A stretch of DNA of 40,718 nt from Gilliamella sp. Pas-s25 (lineage in GTDB: Bacteria > Pseudomonadota > Gammaproteobacteria > Enterobacterales > Orbaceae): NCBI RefSeq assembly GCF_009795885.1, contig NZ_WTEV01000024.1, forward strand, positions 1-40,718, given 5' to 3'. A program made the translations under genes and the position numbers. The notes under the pieces are model-generated. The model was not told the DNA's origin, ran no database searches, and saw only the letters and a program-made list of their open reading frames with translations. Positions 10,388-18,423 of this stretch are shown here, piece after piece. Each line of letters begins with the position of its first letter. Position 1 is the stretch's first letter.

Positions 10388-11469
10388 TCATCTTGTTCCG
10401 ATAAAGCGGCCAGTTGATCTGCTTGATATTCTTGTACAATTGGGTCGATTAGCATCTCTAATTTTCCTGCCATTACTTCGTCTAAACGATAAAGTGTTAG
10501 GTTAATTCGATGATCAGTAACTCGACCTTGTGGATAGTTATAGGTTCTAATTCTATCTGAACGATCACCCGATCCTAATAAATTACGTCTTGTAGAGGCT
10601 TCTTCTTGTTGACGCTTGCGTAGTTCCGCATCTTGAATACGTGCTGCCAATACCGACATCGCTTTGGCTCTATTTTTATGTTGTGAGCGCTCATCTTGAC
10701 ACTCAACCACAATACCAGTCGGTAGATGGGTAATACGAATGGCCGAATCGGTAGTATTAACATGCTGACCACCGGCACCAGATGAACGATAAGTATCAAT
10801 TTTTAAATCAGCAGGATTAATTTCGGGCATTTCAGCCTCAGGCACTTCGGGTAAAACAGCAACAGTACAAGCTGAAGTATGAATACGACCTTGCGATTCT
10901 GTTTCTGGCACACGTTGAACACGATGCCCACCCGATTCAAACTTCAAATGACCATAAACACCATCACCACTGACTAACATAATCACTTCTTTATAGCCAC
11001 CATGCTCACCATCACTTGCACTCATTATTTCAACGCGCCAATTGCGTGATTCTGCATAACGTGTATACATTCGGGCTAAGTCACCAGCAAATATAGCTGC
11101 TTCATCGCCACCCGTTCCCGCTCTCACTTCGACAAAACAGTTATATTCGTCATTAGGATCTTTAGGAAGTAATAGCACTTGTAATTGCTTTTCTTGCTCT
11201 TCAATTCGACTTAATGCTTCGTTTAATTCCTCTTGCGCCATTTCGCTCATTTCAGGATCAGATAGCATCATTTTAGCTGTCTCAATATCCTCTTGTGTTT
11301 GCTTCCAATCAGAAAAACACTTAACCACTCCAGTTAACTGTGAATATTCTTTAGACAGTGTGCGAAAACGATTTTGATCGGCAATAACCGAAGCATCAGA
11401 CAACAATGCTTGAACTTCTTCATAACGCTCTTGTAGCGTTTCTAACTTACTGATAATTGAAGATTTCAT
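10384..11469 (-). CDS. prfA: peptide chain release factor 1
   Basis: RF1 ends translation at UAA and UAG. The 361 residues align with E. coli RF1 (360). The codon-reading PxT tripeptide is PET at 188-190 (PAT in E. coli), and the peptidyl-transferase GGQ is at 233-235 within [17 protein letters not shown]. It is the first gene of a prfA-prmC-kdsA unit here; hemA, its usual upstream neighbour, is missing. The presence of a UAG-reading RF1 argues against easy readthrough of the amber codon in azlC at 30989. Confidence 0.96.
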
Positions 11470-11760
11470 AAAAATATATTTTAAATGATAGAAATTAATT
11501 AAATTTGTGGGGCATTATATACTTAATCGGCTTTAAAATACAGTTTGGACTAGTTATCAGGCTTATATCGTATAAACAATATATAGCAAAGAGATTGAGG
11601 TTATATGCAAATACCCGGTATATCCGAAATTCAATATTAGTCTTCTTGAGTTTTGTGATTGTGGTTTTGGTTAAAAAAACTTATTCTGTACCAATCTTCT
11701 GTTGTTTATCAATTACGTTAACTAAATTCTATTACAAGCTAAATTTTAAAATCTGAAAAA

Positions 11761-11994
11761 ATGATAATTGAAATTGAAAGTTTTTATGGTAATACATTAA
11801 TTTCAGGAAAAATAACATCAATAGAGCAGTTAAAATCACGTATGATGACTGTTCTTAATATGGTTGATACCCAAAATTTCACTCACACTTTTTGCCTTAG
11901 TTATGGTTGTCAAATTTATCCATATGATAAAAATATTGCGGTGGACTATGTGATTGATTTAGATATTTATCATGTTTATCAACCTTATTGTTAA
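11761..11994 (+). CDS. small orphan protein, function unknown
   Basis: This is a 77-residue frame with protein-like composition: a charged N-terminus (IIEIESFYGNTLISGKI), a helix-like middle, and a C-terminal DYVIDLDIYHVYQPY. No signal peptide or membrane segment is visible. It contains two Cys residues in the middle and one at the end. The ribosome site is weak (CTGAAAAA). It stands alone in an AT-rich region of about 1 kb between prfA and pssA. I do not recognise the family. The size, acidity and isolation would fit an orphan immunity-type or accessory protein, but nothing shown proves that. Confidence 0.5.
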   Translation: MIIEIESFYGNTLISGKITSIEQLKSRMMTVLNMVDTQNFTHTFCLSYGCQIYPYDKNIAVDYVIDLDIYHVYQPYC

Positions 11995-12362
11995 TCGCTA
12001 CAGATTATTTTATTTTCAGAAAGTATTCAAACACGACATATAATGACATTCATCTAGATTCAAAAGACTAAAAGAACCCGATAAGTAATAAAGAATAATA
12101 TAATGGCTCATTTGTACATTTTATATTATTCAAGAAATACTAATCAAAAAAGTACAAAGGCTAAATTCAATAAAATGAATACTTGTGTAATTTATCAAAC
12201 AAGAAATTCAGTTCTAACATGTTAACTCGGATTGCTTATATCCAAAAAAACATCTTGTAAATAATTGATTTTTTACAAGTATTAGAATGAAAATCTCAGT
12301 AAAATCAATGCTCTACTTGAACAATTTTTATAAGAAAAAACATGTCACTTGTTATACCGCCC
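11995..12362. other. AT-rich intergenic stretch without a gene
   Basis: No credible coding frame was found on either strand. An extended -10-like TGTTATACC at 12350-12358 lies at the right end, just before the hairpin cluster at 12363-12505. Confidence 0.5.
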
Positions 12363-12448
12363 AAAGATTAATTCAAGCATTAATCTTTCGTCGCAATGAG
12401 CTGATAACTCCGAGAGGTTAGCACGCCAAACAGCAATTTGGCGTGCTA
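12363..12448 (+). ncRNA. candidate structured small RNA
   Basis: A perfect 10-bp hairpin (12363-12372 with 12379-12388) is followed by an imperfect one around TAACTC...GAGGTTA (about 12404-12420). A 12-bp hairpin (12419-12430 with 12437-12448) then has a U-rich tail ATCTTTATT. The extended -10 TGTTATACC at 12350-12358 would start transcription near 12365. This is the layout of a short sRNA ending in a terminator, but no known RNA family was recognised and orientation is unproven. Confidence 0.3.
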
Positions 12449-12481
12449 TCTTTATTAGGAAAGCTTTTTCTTAAAAGGTTT

Positions 12482-12505
12482 TAAGGCTTTTGAGCAAAAG
12501 CCTTA
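12482..12505. terminator. 10-bp hairpin downstream of pssA
   Basis: TAAGGCTTTT (12482-12491) pairs with AAAAGCCTTA (12496-12505) around GAGC. It lies 11 bases after the pssA stop on the minus strand. A T tract is not present after the hairpin in that direction, so the termination role is tentative. Confidence 0.5.
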
Positions 12506-12516
12506 GCAAAAAAACT

Positions 12517-13872
12517 TTATAGCAACCGCTTAATAATTCTATCTATTTTTATTCGACTAAGCCGTTTTATTAATTTATGGACTTGGCTAGGATAAAATTG
12601 GCTCGCTTGGATTTGTTGAAAGTGCGTAACCAACGTGGTTTTTTGACGAATAGTGCTAAGTTCTTGATTGAATTTATCTTTTAATTCTTGTTTTGGATCG
12701 TGCACTAATATGCCGTTTTCAAGGTCAAGTCGCCATGCTCGTGGGTTTAGGTTATTGCCAGTTATAAGCACCCATTTATTATCTACCCAGACACCTTTTA
12801 AGTGATAGGTTTGGTTTTCATCTTTCCATAGGCGTATGATGAGTTGTTCCTTATCAATAAAAGGTTGCAGGCGCTCAATAAAGTTTCTTAAGTTGATTTC
12901 GTATAAGTACGGTAATCCACCCGATATGTTAAAAGGTTTATCTGGCGGAATATAGAAGTCGTTGGCTTCTTTGTCACCAATAATCAGTTCGACTTGGCGG
13001 CCTTTACGTAGCAGACGAATAATGTCGCGTACTAAAATGCTTGGCAAATTAAAGTAAGGCGTACAAAAGGTGATTTTTTGTTCGGTTACATTAATGAGGT
13101 GATGGATAATTTTATTTAATGCGTTATTACGTCCAAGCCCCATAATTGGCGCAACTGATAAGGTTTGGTTATCAGCATTGGCATTGTATTGATAGCTAGC
13201 ATCCATTAAATGCTGACGTAGGGTTTTAATTTCTGATTTGATTTGTTTGCGGGTTTTGTGCGTACCTGTATTAAGCAGTTGCAGCGCTTGATGTGGCAAA
13301 AAGTGGTCGTGAATAAACTGCACCATGCTGTTTGCTAATAATGGATTAGTAATAAAGTGGTAACGGTCATAACGGTATTTTTCACGTTTGTGTAAGTAGA
13401 CATTGTTAATGCTAGCACCGCTGTAAATGACCGTGTCGTCAATGATAAATCCTTTTAGATGCAGTACACCAAGTATTTCGCGTCGATTAACTGGTACGCC
13501 ATAAATGGGAATGTCGATCTCAGGGTGTTGCTGTTTTAGTTGGTAATAATAATTAGCGTTGGTATGGGCTTTGTCTTCGCCAATTCGCCCTCGTTGTGCA
13601 CGGTGCCAGTCAACAAATATTTTGATATCTAAATTGGGGCGCTGTTGTTTTATTTGATACAGTTCGTTGAGAATTTCTTGGCCTGCTTCATCTTGCTCTA
13701 GATAAAGCGCGACAATATAAATACGGTGCTGAGCTTTTTTTATACTTTCGATTAACGCAAGTCGGTACGCTTTCGGATTAGCACATATGTGGTATTGTCT
13801 AGCATCTTGTTGAATTTTGGCTAATTCATCAAGGTGCTTTTGGTGATTGTATTTTATAAATGGTATTCGCAT
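12517..13872 (-). CDS. pssA: CDP-diacylglycerol--serine O-phosphatidyltransferase (phosphatidylserine synthase)
   Basis: PssA makes phosphatidylserine, the precursor of phosphatidylethanolamine, from CDP-diacylglycerol and serine. The 451-residue protein has the two HKD motifs of the phospholipase D superfamily: H138/K140/D145 in HLKGFIIDD, and H357/K359/D364 in HLKGVWVDN. It aligns with E. coli PssA (451) end to end, for example VDWHRAQRGRIG, TPYFNLPSILVR and TGNNLNPRAWRLDLENG. The basic C-terminus (KLIKRLSRIKIDRIIKRLL) fits peripheral binding to acidic membrane lipids. Transcribed alone. Confidence 0.95.
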   Translation of the reverse strand: MRIPFIKYNHQKHLDELAKIQQDARQYHICANPKAYRLALIESIKKAQHRIYIVALYLEQDEAGQEILNELYQIKQQRPNLDIKIFVDWHRAQRGRIGEDKAHTNANYYYQLKQQHPEIDIPIYGVPVNRREILGVLHLKGFIIDDTVIYSGASINNVYLHKREKYRYDRYHFITNPLLANSMVQFIHDHFLPHQALQLLNTGTHKTRKQIKSEIKTLRQHLMDASYQYNANADNQTLSVAPIMGLGRNNALNKIIHHLINVTEQKITFCTPYFNLPSILVRDIIRLLRKGRQVELIIGDKEANDFYIPPDKPFNISGGLPYLYEINLRNFIERLQPFIDKEQLIIRLWKDENQTYHLKGVWVDNKWVLITGNNLNPRAWRLDLENGILVHDPKQELKDKFNQELSTIRQKTTLVTHFQQIQASQFYPSQVHKLIKRLSRIKIDRIIKRLL

Positions 13873-14070
13873 GATTTATTTATCATTATAACTGGCTAGC
13901 TACGTGACGATTTTGTTTATCTATGTAACCCGAATAAGGCCAGTAAAATAATACTCCTTTTAAATTATGTGCATTTTGGCTAAGTTGCTGTCGATTAAGT
14001 GGCTTTTTATTAGGCCTTTAGCAACGTGTTTATGCTCTTAATGCTTTATTACTGGGTGATGATAAATGGT

Positions 14071-15123
14071 TTAAGATTGTTCATCAACCCATGTTTGAAT
14101 TATTTTGTATGTTAATGCTAGTACTACAGGTCCAATAAATAGTCCCATTATGCCAAAGCCAAGTAGCCCCCCAATTACCCCAAATAATATGAGTAAAAAC
14201 GGTAAATTGGCGCCTTTTTTTATTAAGTAAGCTCGCATTACACTATCTAAAGTGGTTAAGATAATTGCTATAACAATTAATACGATGCCCGCAATGGTGT
14301 TGCCCGCCCAAAATTGCCAAAGGATGCACCCAAGCATAACAATTACAGGACCAATTTGTGCCACACAGCAAATAAATAAGATTAGCGTGAGTACGCCCGA
14401 TAACGGCATGTTGGTTAATATAAAACTTAACCCGCCAATTAAGGCTAAAGTGATGGCGGTAACCACAACGCCAAGAGCCACTGCACGTATGGATTGCCCT
14501 GCTAAGGTGACGGTGGTTTCACCATATTGTTTTGACAGCCGATTAGCTAACAAATAGACGTATTTGGTGATGCTTTCACCTTTTAAAAAAAGTAATAGGC
14601 TAAAAATAATCATCACACCAGCATGAAAGATGAATATGCCAATATTGGTGACTTGTTCAAGTAACCAGCCTATCATGGTGCCAACATAAGGCTGTATAGC
14701 TGTCACTAAATCGGTACCATCAGTTTGAATCAGGTTTAACCATTTTTGGTGTAGCTCGGAACCAAAGGCCGGTATGCTTTCAAGCCAGTCAAAGGTGGGT
14801 AGTTTTTGATGGGATAATGTTTTGCCCCATTCAATAAGATGGTGACCATTTTGTGCTACCGAGCTAATAATTAATATAAAAGGTATAACACAAACAAACG
14901 CTAATATTAGCGCCATTACTAACAGTGATAACCAGCGTTTGTTAAATAGTTTTTGCTGAATTTTTATCATTAATGGCCAAGTGGCGATGACCACCATCAC
15001 CGCCCAGAAGAATCCGAATAAGAAAACTTCAATAACACGATAGGTAATAATGATTAGCAACCCAATGATTAATAGGTTTAAAATCAGCTTGAGTAGATCG
15101 GTAGTGTTTTTTTCTGCTGGCAT
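14071..15123 (-). CDS. ydiK: AI-2E family inner-membrane transporter YdiK
   Basis: This is a 350-residue polytopic membrane protein with about seven to eight hydrophobic segments and no signal peptide. It matches E. coli YdiK along its length: VIATWPL, QSIRAVALGVVVTA, PFLLILFGVIGGLLGFGIMG and LFIGPVVLALTYK. Members of the AI-2E/PerM family are putative exporters; TqsA is linked to autoinducer-2, but the substrate of YdiK is not established. The ribosome site is weak. The gene is single and divergent from the ecotin gene. Confidence 0.87.
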   Translation of the reverse strand: MPAEKNTTDLLKLILNLLIIGLLIIITYRVIEVFLFGFFWAVMVVIATWPLMIKIQQKLFNKRWLSLLVMALILAFVCVIPFILIISSVAQNGHHLIEWGKTLSHQKLPTFDWLESIPAFGSELHQKWLNLIQTDGTDLVTAIQPYVGTMIGWLLEQVTNIGIFIFHAGVMIIFSLLLFLKGESITKYVYLLANRLSKQYGETTVTLAGQSIRAVALGVVVTAITLALIGGLSFILTNMPLSGVLTLILFICCVAQIGPVIVMLGCILWQFWAGNTIAGIVLIVIAIILTTLDSVMRAYLIKKGANLPFLLILFGVIGGLLGFGIMGLFIGPVVLALTYKIIQTWVDEQS

Positions 15124-15224
15124 TTTTGTACCATATTTATTAACCTAGATTGCGCTATTATACGCATTATCATGCAAAATTAATATGATGGTGTTTATGA
15201 TTAATTATTTAATGGAGATTTAAA

Positions 15225-15719
15225 ATGAAAAAATTACTGTTATTAACATTATTAGGTGTGGCGTTAACCGCGTGTGCAAATTCCCCGAAAGTGAAGCCTG
15301 TTGCGCAAAATGCCAATGATACTGCGCCATTCCCCGCAGCTCAAGTTGGCTTTACGCGTTATGCTATCCATTTGCCTGCTATTACTAATGAGAACAATAC
15401 AAAAGTTGAAGTGATCATTGGTAAAGAGATGAATGTTGATTGTAATTTCCATAATTTAGGCGGCGTAGTTAAGCAAGAAGAGCTTAAAGGTTGGGGTTAT
15501 TCTTATTACGTTGTTGAAAAGACAGTTGGTAATATTTCAACCTTAATGGCTTGCCCTGAAGGTACTAATAAAAACCAATTTGTGACAATTAACCATAATT
15601 TAGGTTTATTTAATTATAACAGCAGTGTACCGTTAGTTTTTTATGTGCCTAACGATTTACAAGTTAAATACCGTGTTTGGCAACCTAATGCTAAAACCAT
15701 GCAAGCTACCGCCGAATAA
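15225..15719 (+). CDS. eco: ecotin-family serine protease inhibitor, lipoprotein form
   Basis: Ecotin is a dimeric inhibitor of trypsin-fold serine proteases that protects bacteria from host enzymes. The 164-residue product aligns with E. coli ecotin: VEVIIGKEMNVDCNFHNLGG, LKGWGYSYYVV, STLMACPEGT, and the C-terminal VKYRVWQP arm used for dimer exchange. The disulfide cysteines are Cys73 and Cys110. In the reactive loop the P1-P1' pair is Leu107-Met108 (Met-Met in E. coli), which should favour chymotrypsin- or elastase-like enzymes, an inference. Unlike E. coli ecotin it has a lipobox, LTAC at 14-17, with Ala at +2, predicting an outer-membrane lipoprotein. GGAG lies eight bases before the ATG. 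Confidence 0.9.
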   Translation: MKKLLLLTLLGVALTACANSPKVKPVAQNANDTAPFPAAQVGFTRYAIHLPAITNENNTKVEVIIGKEMNVDCNFHNLGGVVKQEELKGWGYSYYVVEKTVGNISTLMACPEGTNKNQFVTINHNLGLFNYNSSVPLVFYVPNDLQVKYRVWQPNAKTMQATAE

Positions 15720-15756
15720 TTCCGTTAATTATTGTTAATTGGCTATTACTCACTCC

Positions 15757-15783
15757 TTGAGTGGTTAAAATGTAACCACTCAA
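15757..15783 (+). terminator. hairpin after the ecotin gene
   Basis: An 11-bp perfect stem (15757-15767 with 15773-15783, loop AAATG) lies 37 bases after the stop codon. No T tract follows, so it may act as an RNA 3'-end stabiliser rather than a strong terminator. Confidence 0.55.
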
Positions 15784-16040
15784 TACCTAAACTTCCAATA
15801 TTTGATTTTTTATGTGGACATCTTGAAAAAAAAAGGTATTTTATCCCTCGTAATGCAAGGTTAGCTCTACTCGTTCATTTATTTTATTAATGACTTGTGA
15901 TTGCCTGATTACCTCGGTTTCGCTCGGCGATTGTGATATTGGTTATTTATATCTTTGTTAACATCGTCGATAGCAAAATTTGGGGGTCCGTTGTGTCTTT
16001 GCAATGGGCTTGTGTCTGACATGTAATATCCCTACAACTA

Positions 16041-16050
16041 GAGGAGAAGT
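16041..16050 (+). promoter_or_regulatory. ribosome binding site deciding the potF start
   Basis: GAGGAGAAGT lies eight bases before the ATG at 16058. The in-frame upstream ATG at 15980 lacks such a site, and its 26 codons would precede the signal peptide. Confidence 0.75.
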
Positions 16051-16057
16051 GGTGAGC

Positions 16058-17167
16058 ATGTTTACTCAACGTAAAACAATTCTTTCAATCGTGGCTGGTG
16101 TTTCACTAGCGTTATCTCAATCTGTTATTGCTAAAGATCGCGTCGTGCATTTTTACAATTGGGCTGGGCAAATTGGTTCTAACACTATTTCGGATTTTGA
16201 AAAGGCGACTGGCATCAAGCTTGTTTATGATGTGTACGATTCAAACGAAATCCTTGAAGGTAAATTGATGGCGGGCCATTCTGGTTTTGATGTGGTTTCT
16301 CCTTCTGATAGCTTTTTAGCTAAACAAATTAAATCAGGTGTTTATTTACCATTAGATAAAAGCAAGTTACCAAATTGGAAAAATCTTGATCCAAATTTAA
16401 TGAAGTTAATGGCAACTCATGATCCCGACAATAAATATGCTATCCCTTATGTGTGGATGACAACAGGTATCGGTTATAACATTGATAAAGTTAAAGAACG
16501 TTTGGGCGAAGACGCGCCAGTCGATAGTTGGGATTTAGTCTTTAAACCTGAAAATATGGAAAAACTCAAAGATTGTGGTGTGGCATTTTTAGATGCGCCA
16601 ACCGAAATTTTTGCCAGTGCACTTCGATATTTAGGTAAAGATCCGAACAGTACTGACGCTAAAGATTATACTGGTGTTGCTTATGAGTTGTTAGAAAAGG
16701 TAAGACCAAATATTCGTTACTTCCATTCTTCACAATATATTACCGATTTAGCAAATGGCGATATTTGTGTCATTTTAGGTTGGTCTGGCGATATTTTACA
16801 ATCACGAGATAGGGCAAACGAAGCGAAAAATGGTGTGCATATTGGTTATCAAATTCCAAAAGAAGGCGCATTAGTCTTTTTTGATACCTTTGCGATTCCA
16901 AAAGATTCAGACAACCCTGACGAAGCTCATGAGTTTTTAAATTTTGTGATGAAACCTGAAATTGCCGCACAAGTCACTAACGATGTGAACTTTGCTAGCG
17001 CTAATAAAGAAGCAAATGACAAATTTGTAAAACCAGAAGTGAAAAACGATCCAGCGGTTTATCCAAAACCAGAAGTGATGGAAAAACTATTCACTTTGCA
17101 AGTTAAAGACCCTAAACTTGAACGTGTAATTACCCGTACATGGACAAAACTCAAAACGGGTAAATAA
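16058..17167 (+). CDS. potF: PotF-type periplasmic polyamine-binding protein
   Basis: This is the periplasmic receptor of a putrescine ABC importer. The 369-residue protein from ATG 16058 has a signal peptide (about 1-25, QSVIA) and aligns with E. coli PotF over its length, including YDVYDSNEILEGKLMAGHSGFD, IPYVWMTTGIGYN, CGVAFLDAPTEIFAS and RPNIRYFHSSQYITDLANGDIC. Retained ligand residues include Trp35 (E. coli W37), the Glu in DAPTEIF (E185), the Trp and Asp of GWSGD (W244, D247) and the FFD (D278). The loop YNWSDY is changed to YNWAGQ, so E. coli S38, D39 and Y40 are lost, and PSAS becomes PSDS, so specificity may differ. It heads the potFGHI operon. Confidence 0.92.
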   Translation: MFTQRKTILSIVAGVSLALSQSVIAKDRVVHFYNWAGQIGSNTISDFEKATGIKLVYDVYDSNEILEGKLMAGHSGFDVVSPSDSFLAKQIKSGVYLPLDKSKLPNWKNLDPNLMKLMATHDPDNKYAIPYVWMTTGIGYNIDKVKERLGEDAPVDSWDLVFKPENMEKLKDCGVAFLDAPTEIFASALRYLGKDPNSTDAKDYTGVAYELLEKVRPNIRYFHSSQYITDLANGDICVILGWSGDILQSRDRANEAKNGVHIGYQIPKEGALVFFDTFAIPKDSDNPDEAHEFLNFVMKPEIAAQVTNDVNFASANKEANDKFVKPEVKNDPAVYPKPEVMEKLFTLQVKDPKLERVITRTWTKLKTGK

Positions 17168-17203
17168 TCGATATTTTGTATATCGCGTTAAAATGATAAT
17201 TCT

Positions 17204-17243
17204 AGACGGATGGGCTATTGAGTCTTTCCGTCTCGTTTTTTTT
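17204..17243 (+). terminator. intrinsic terminator/attenuator between potF and potG
   Basis: AGACGGA (17204-17210) pairs with TCCGTCT (17227-17233), followed after CG by eight T's (17236-17243). It lies 36 bases after the potF stop and before the potG ribosome site. Partial readthrough would give more binding protein than transporter, a common arrangement in ABC import operons. Confidence 0.7.
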
Positions 17244-17268
17244 GGCTTGTTGTTATGAGGAAAATAGA

Positions 17269-18405
17269 GTGAACAATAAAACAACAAATCAGGTACAGCC
17301 TAAAAAAAAGATGATAACTCCACTATTGGAGATTAAAAACTTAACCAAAGTTTTTAATGATGATTATTATGCCGTTGATGATGTCAATTTGACTATCTAT
17401 ACTGGTGAAATTTTTGCCTTATTAGGGGCATCGGGTAGTGGTAAATCTACGTTATTACGAATGCTCGCGGGTTTTGAACAGCCTACATCGGGGCAAATCA
17501 TTCTTGATGGCAAAGATTTATCGCAAGTCCCACCTTATGATCGTCCCATTAATATGATGTTTCAATCGTATGCTCTGTTTCCTCACATGTCGGTTGAGCA
17601 AAATATAGCCTTTGGTTTGAAGCAAGATAAATTAAATCATAACGAAATTAAACAACGCGTTGAAGAAATGCTAGCCCTTGTGCATATGGAACAATTTGGC
17701 AAACGTAAACCGCACCAGCTATCAGGTGGTCAGCGCCAACGTGTGGCTTTAGCCAGAAGTTTAGCCAAACGTCCAAAATTATTGTTACTTGATGAGCCTA
17801 TGGGGGCGCTTGATAAACAACTTCGTGATCGAATGCAACTTGAAGTGGTGAGCATTTTAGAAAAAGTGGGCGCAACGTGTGTGATGGTGACTCATGATCA
17901 AGAAGAGGCCATGACCATGGCGGGGCGCATTGCGATTATGAATAAAGGTCAATTTGTACAAATTGGTGAGCCTGAAGAAATTTATGAACATCCAAATAGT
18001 CGTTATAGTGCCGAATTTATTGGTTCGGTAAACGTCTTTGACGGTATTTTGCAAGAGACACAAGAAGATGGTTTGATCATTAACTGCCCTATGATTAAGC
18101 GCCCTTTAAAAGTTGATTATGATTCACCTGCAGTTGAAGGTGTACCGACTCAAGTCGCGCTGCGTCCAGAAAAAATTAAATTATGTGACGAAATCCCAGA
18201 AGATGCTTACAACGTCGCGACAGGTGAAGTTGTCGAGATCGCTTATCTTGGGGATCTGTCGATTTATCACGTTAAACTACCAAGTGGGCAAATTATTATT
18301 GCGCAGCTTCAAAACGAGCATCGCTATCGCAAAGGCATGCCAACTTGGGGTGACATAGTTAACTTAAGTTGGGAAGTAGATAGTTGTGTTGTGCTTACTG
18401 AATAA
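17269..18405 (+). CDS. potG: putrescine ABC transporter ATP-binding protein PotG
   Basis: This ATPase subunit energises the PotFGHI importer at the inner-membrane cytoplasmic face. The 378 residues match E. coli PotG (377). Visible are the Walker A (LLGASGSGKSTL), Q-loop (MMFQSYALFPHM), signature (LSGGQRQRVALARSLA), Walker B (LLLLDEPMGALD), the switch His (VTHDQEEA) and a C-terminal regulatory OB/TOBE domain. The start is GTG at 17269, with GAGG eight bases upstream; earlier in-frame codons would run into the terminator. It is 18 bases from potH. Confidence 0.95.
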   Translation: MNNKTTNQVQPKKKMITPLLEIKNLTKVFNDDYYAVDDVNLTIYTGEIFALLGASGSGKSTLLRMLAGFEQPTSGQIILDGKDLSQVPPYDRPINMMFQSYALFPHMSVEQNIAFGLKQDKLNHNEIKQRVEEMLALVHMEQFGKRKPHQLSGGQRQRVALARSLAKRPKLLLLDEPMGALDKQLRDRMQLEVVSILEKVGATCVMVTHDQEEAMTMAGRIAIMNKGQFVQIGEPEEIYEHPNSRYSAEFIGSVNVFDGILQETQEDGLIINCPMIKRPLKVDYDSPAVEGVPTQVALRPEKIKLCDEIPEDAYNVATGEVVEIAYLGDLSIYHVKLPSGQIIIAQLQNEHRYRKGMPTWGDIVNLSWEVDSCVVLTE

Positions 18406-18423
18406 ACAAAAGAGGATATCATA

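Noticed and set aside
11505-11756. Open frame of 83 codons before the small orphan gene
   Set aside because: Composition (Lys/Ile/Tyr-rich, no domain-like pattern) looks like AT-rich chance reading and there is no ribosome site.
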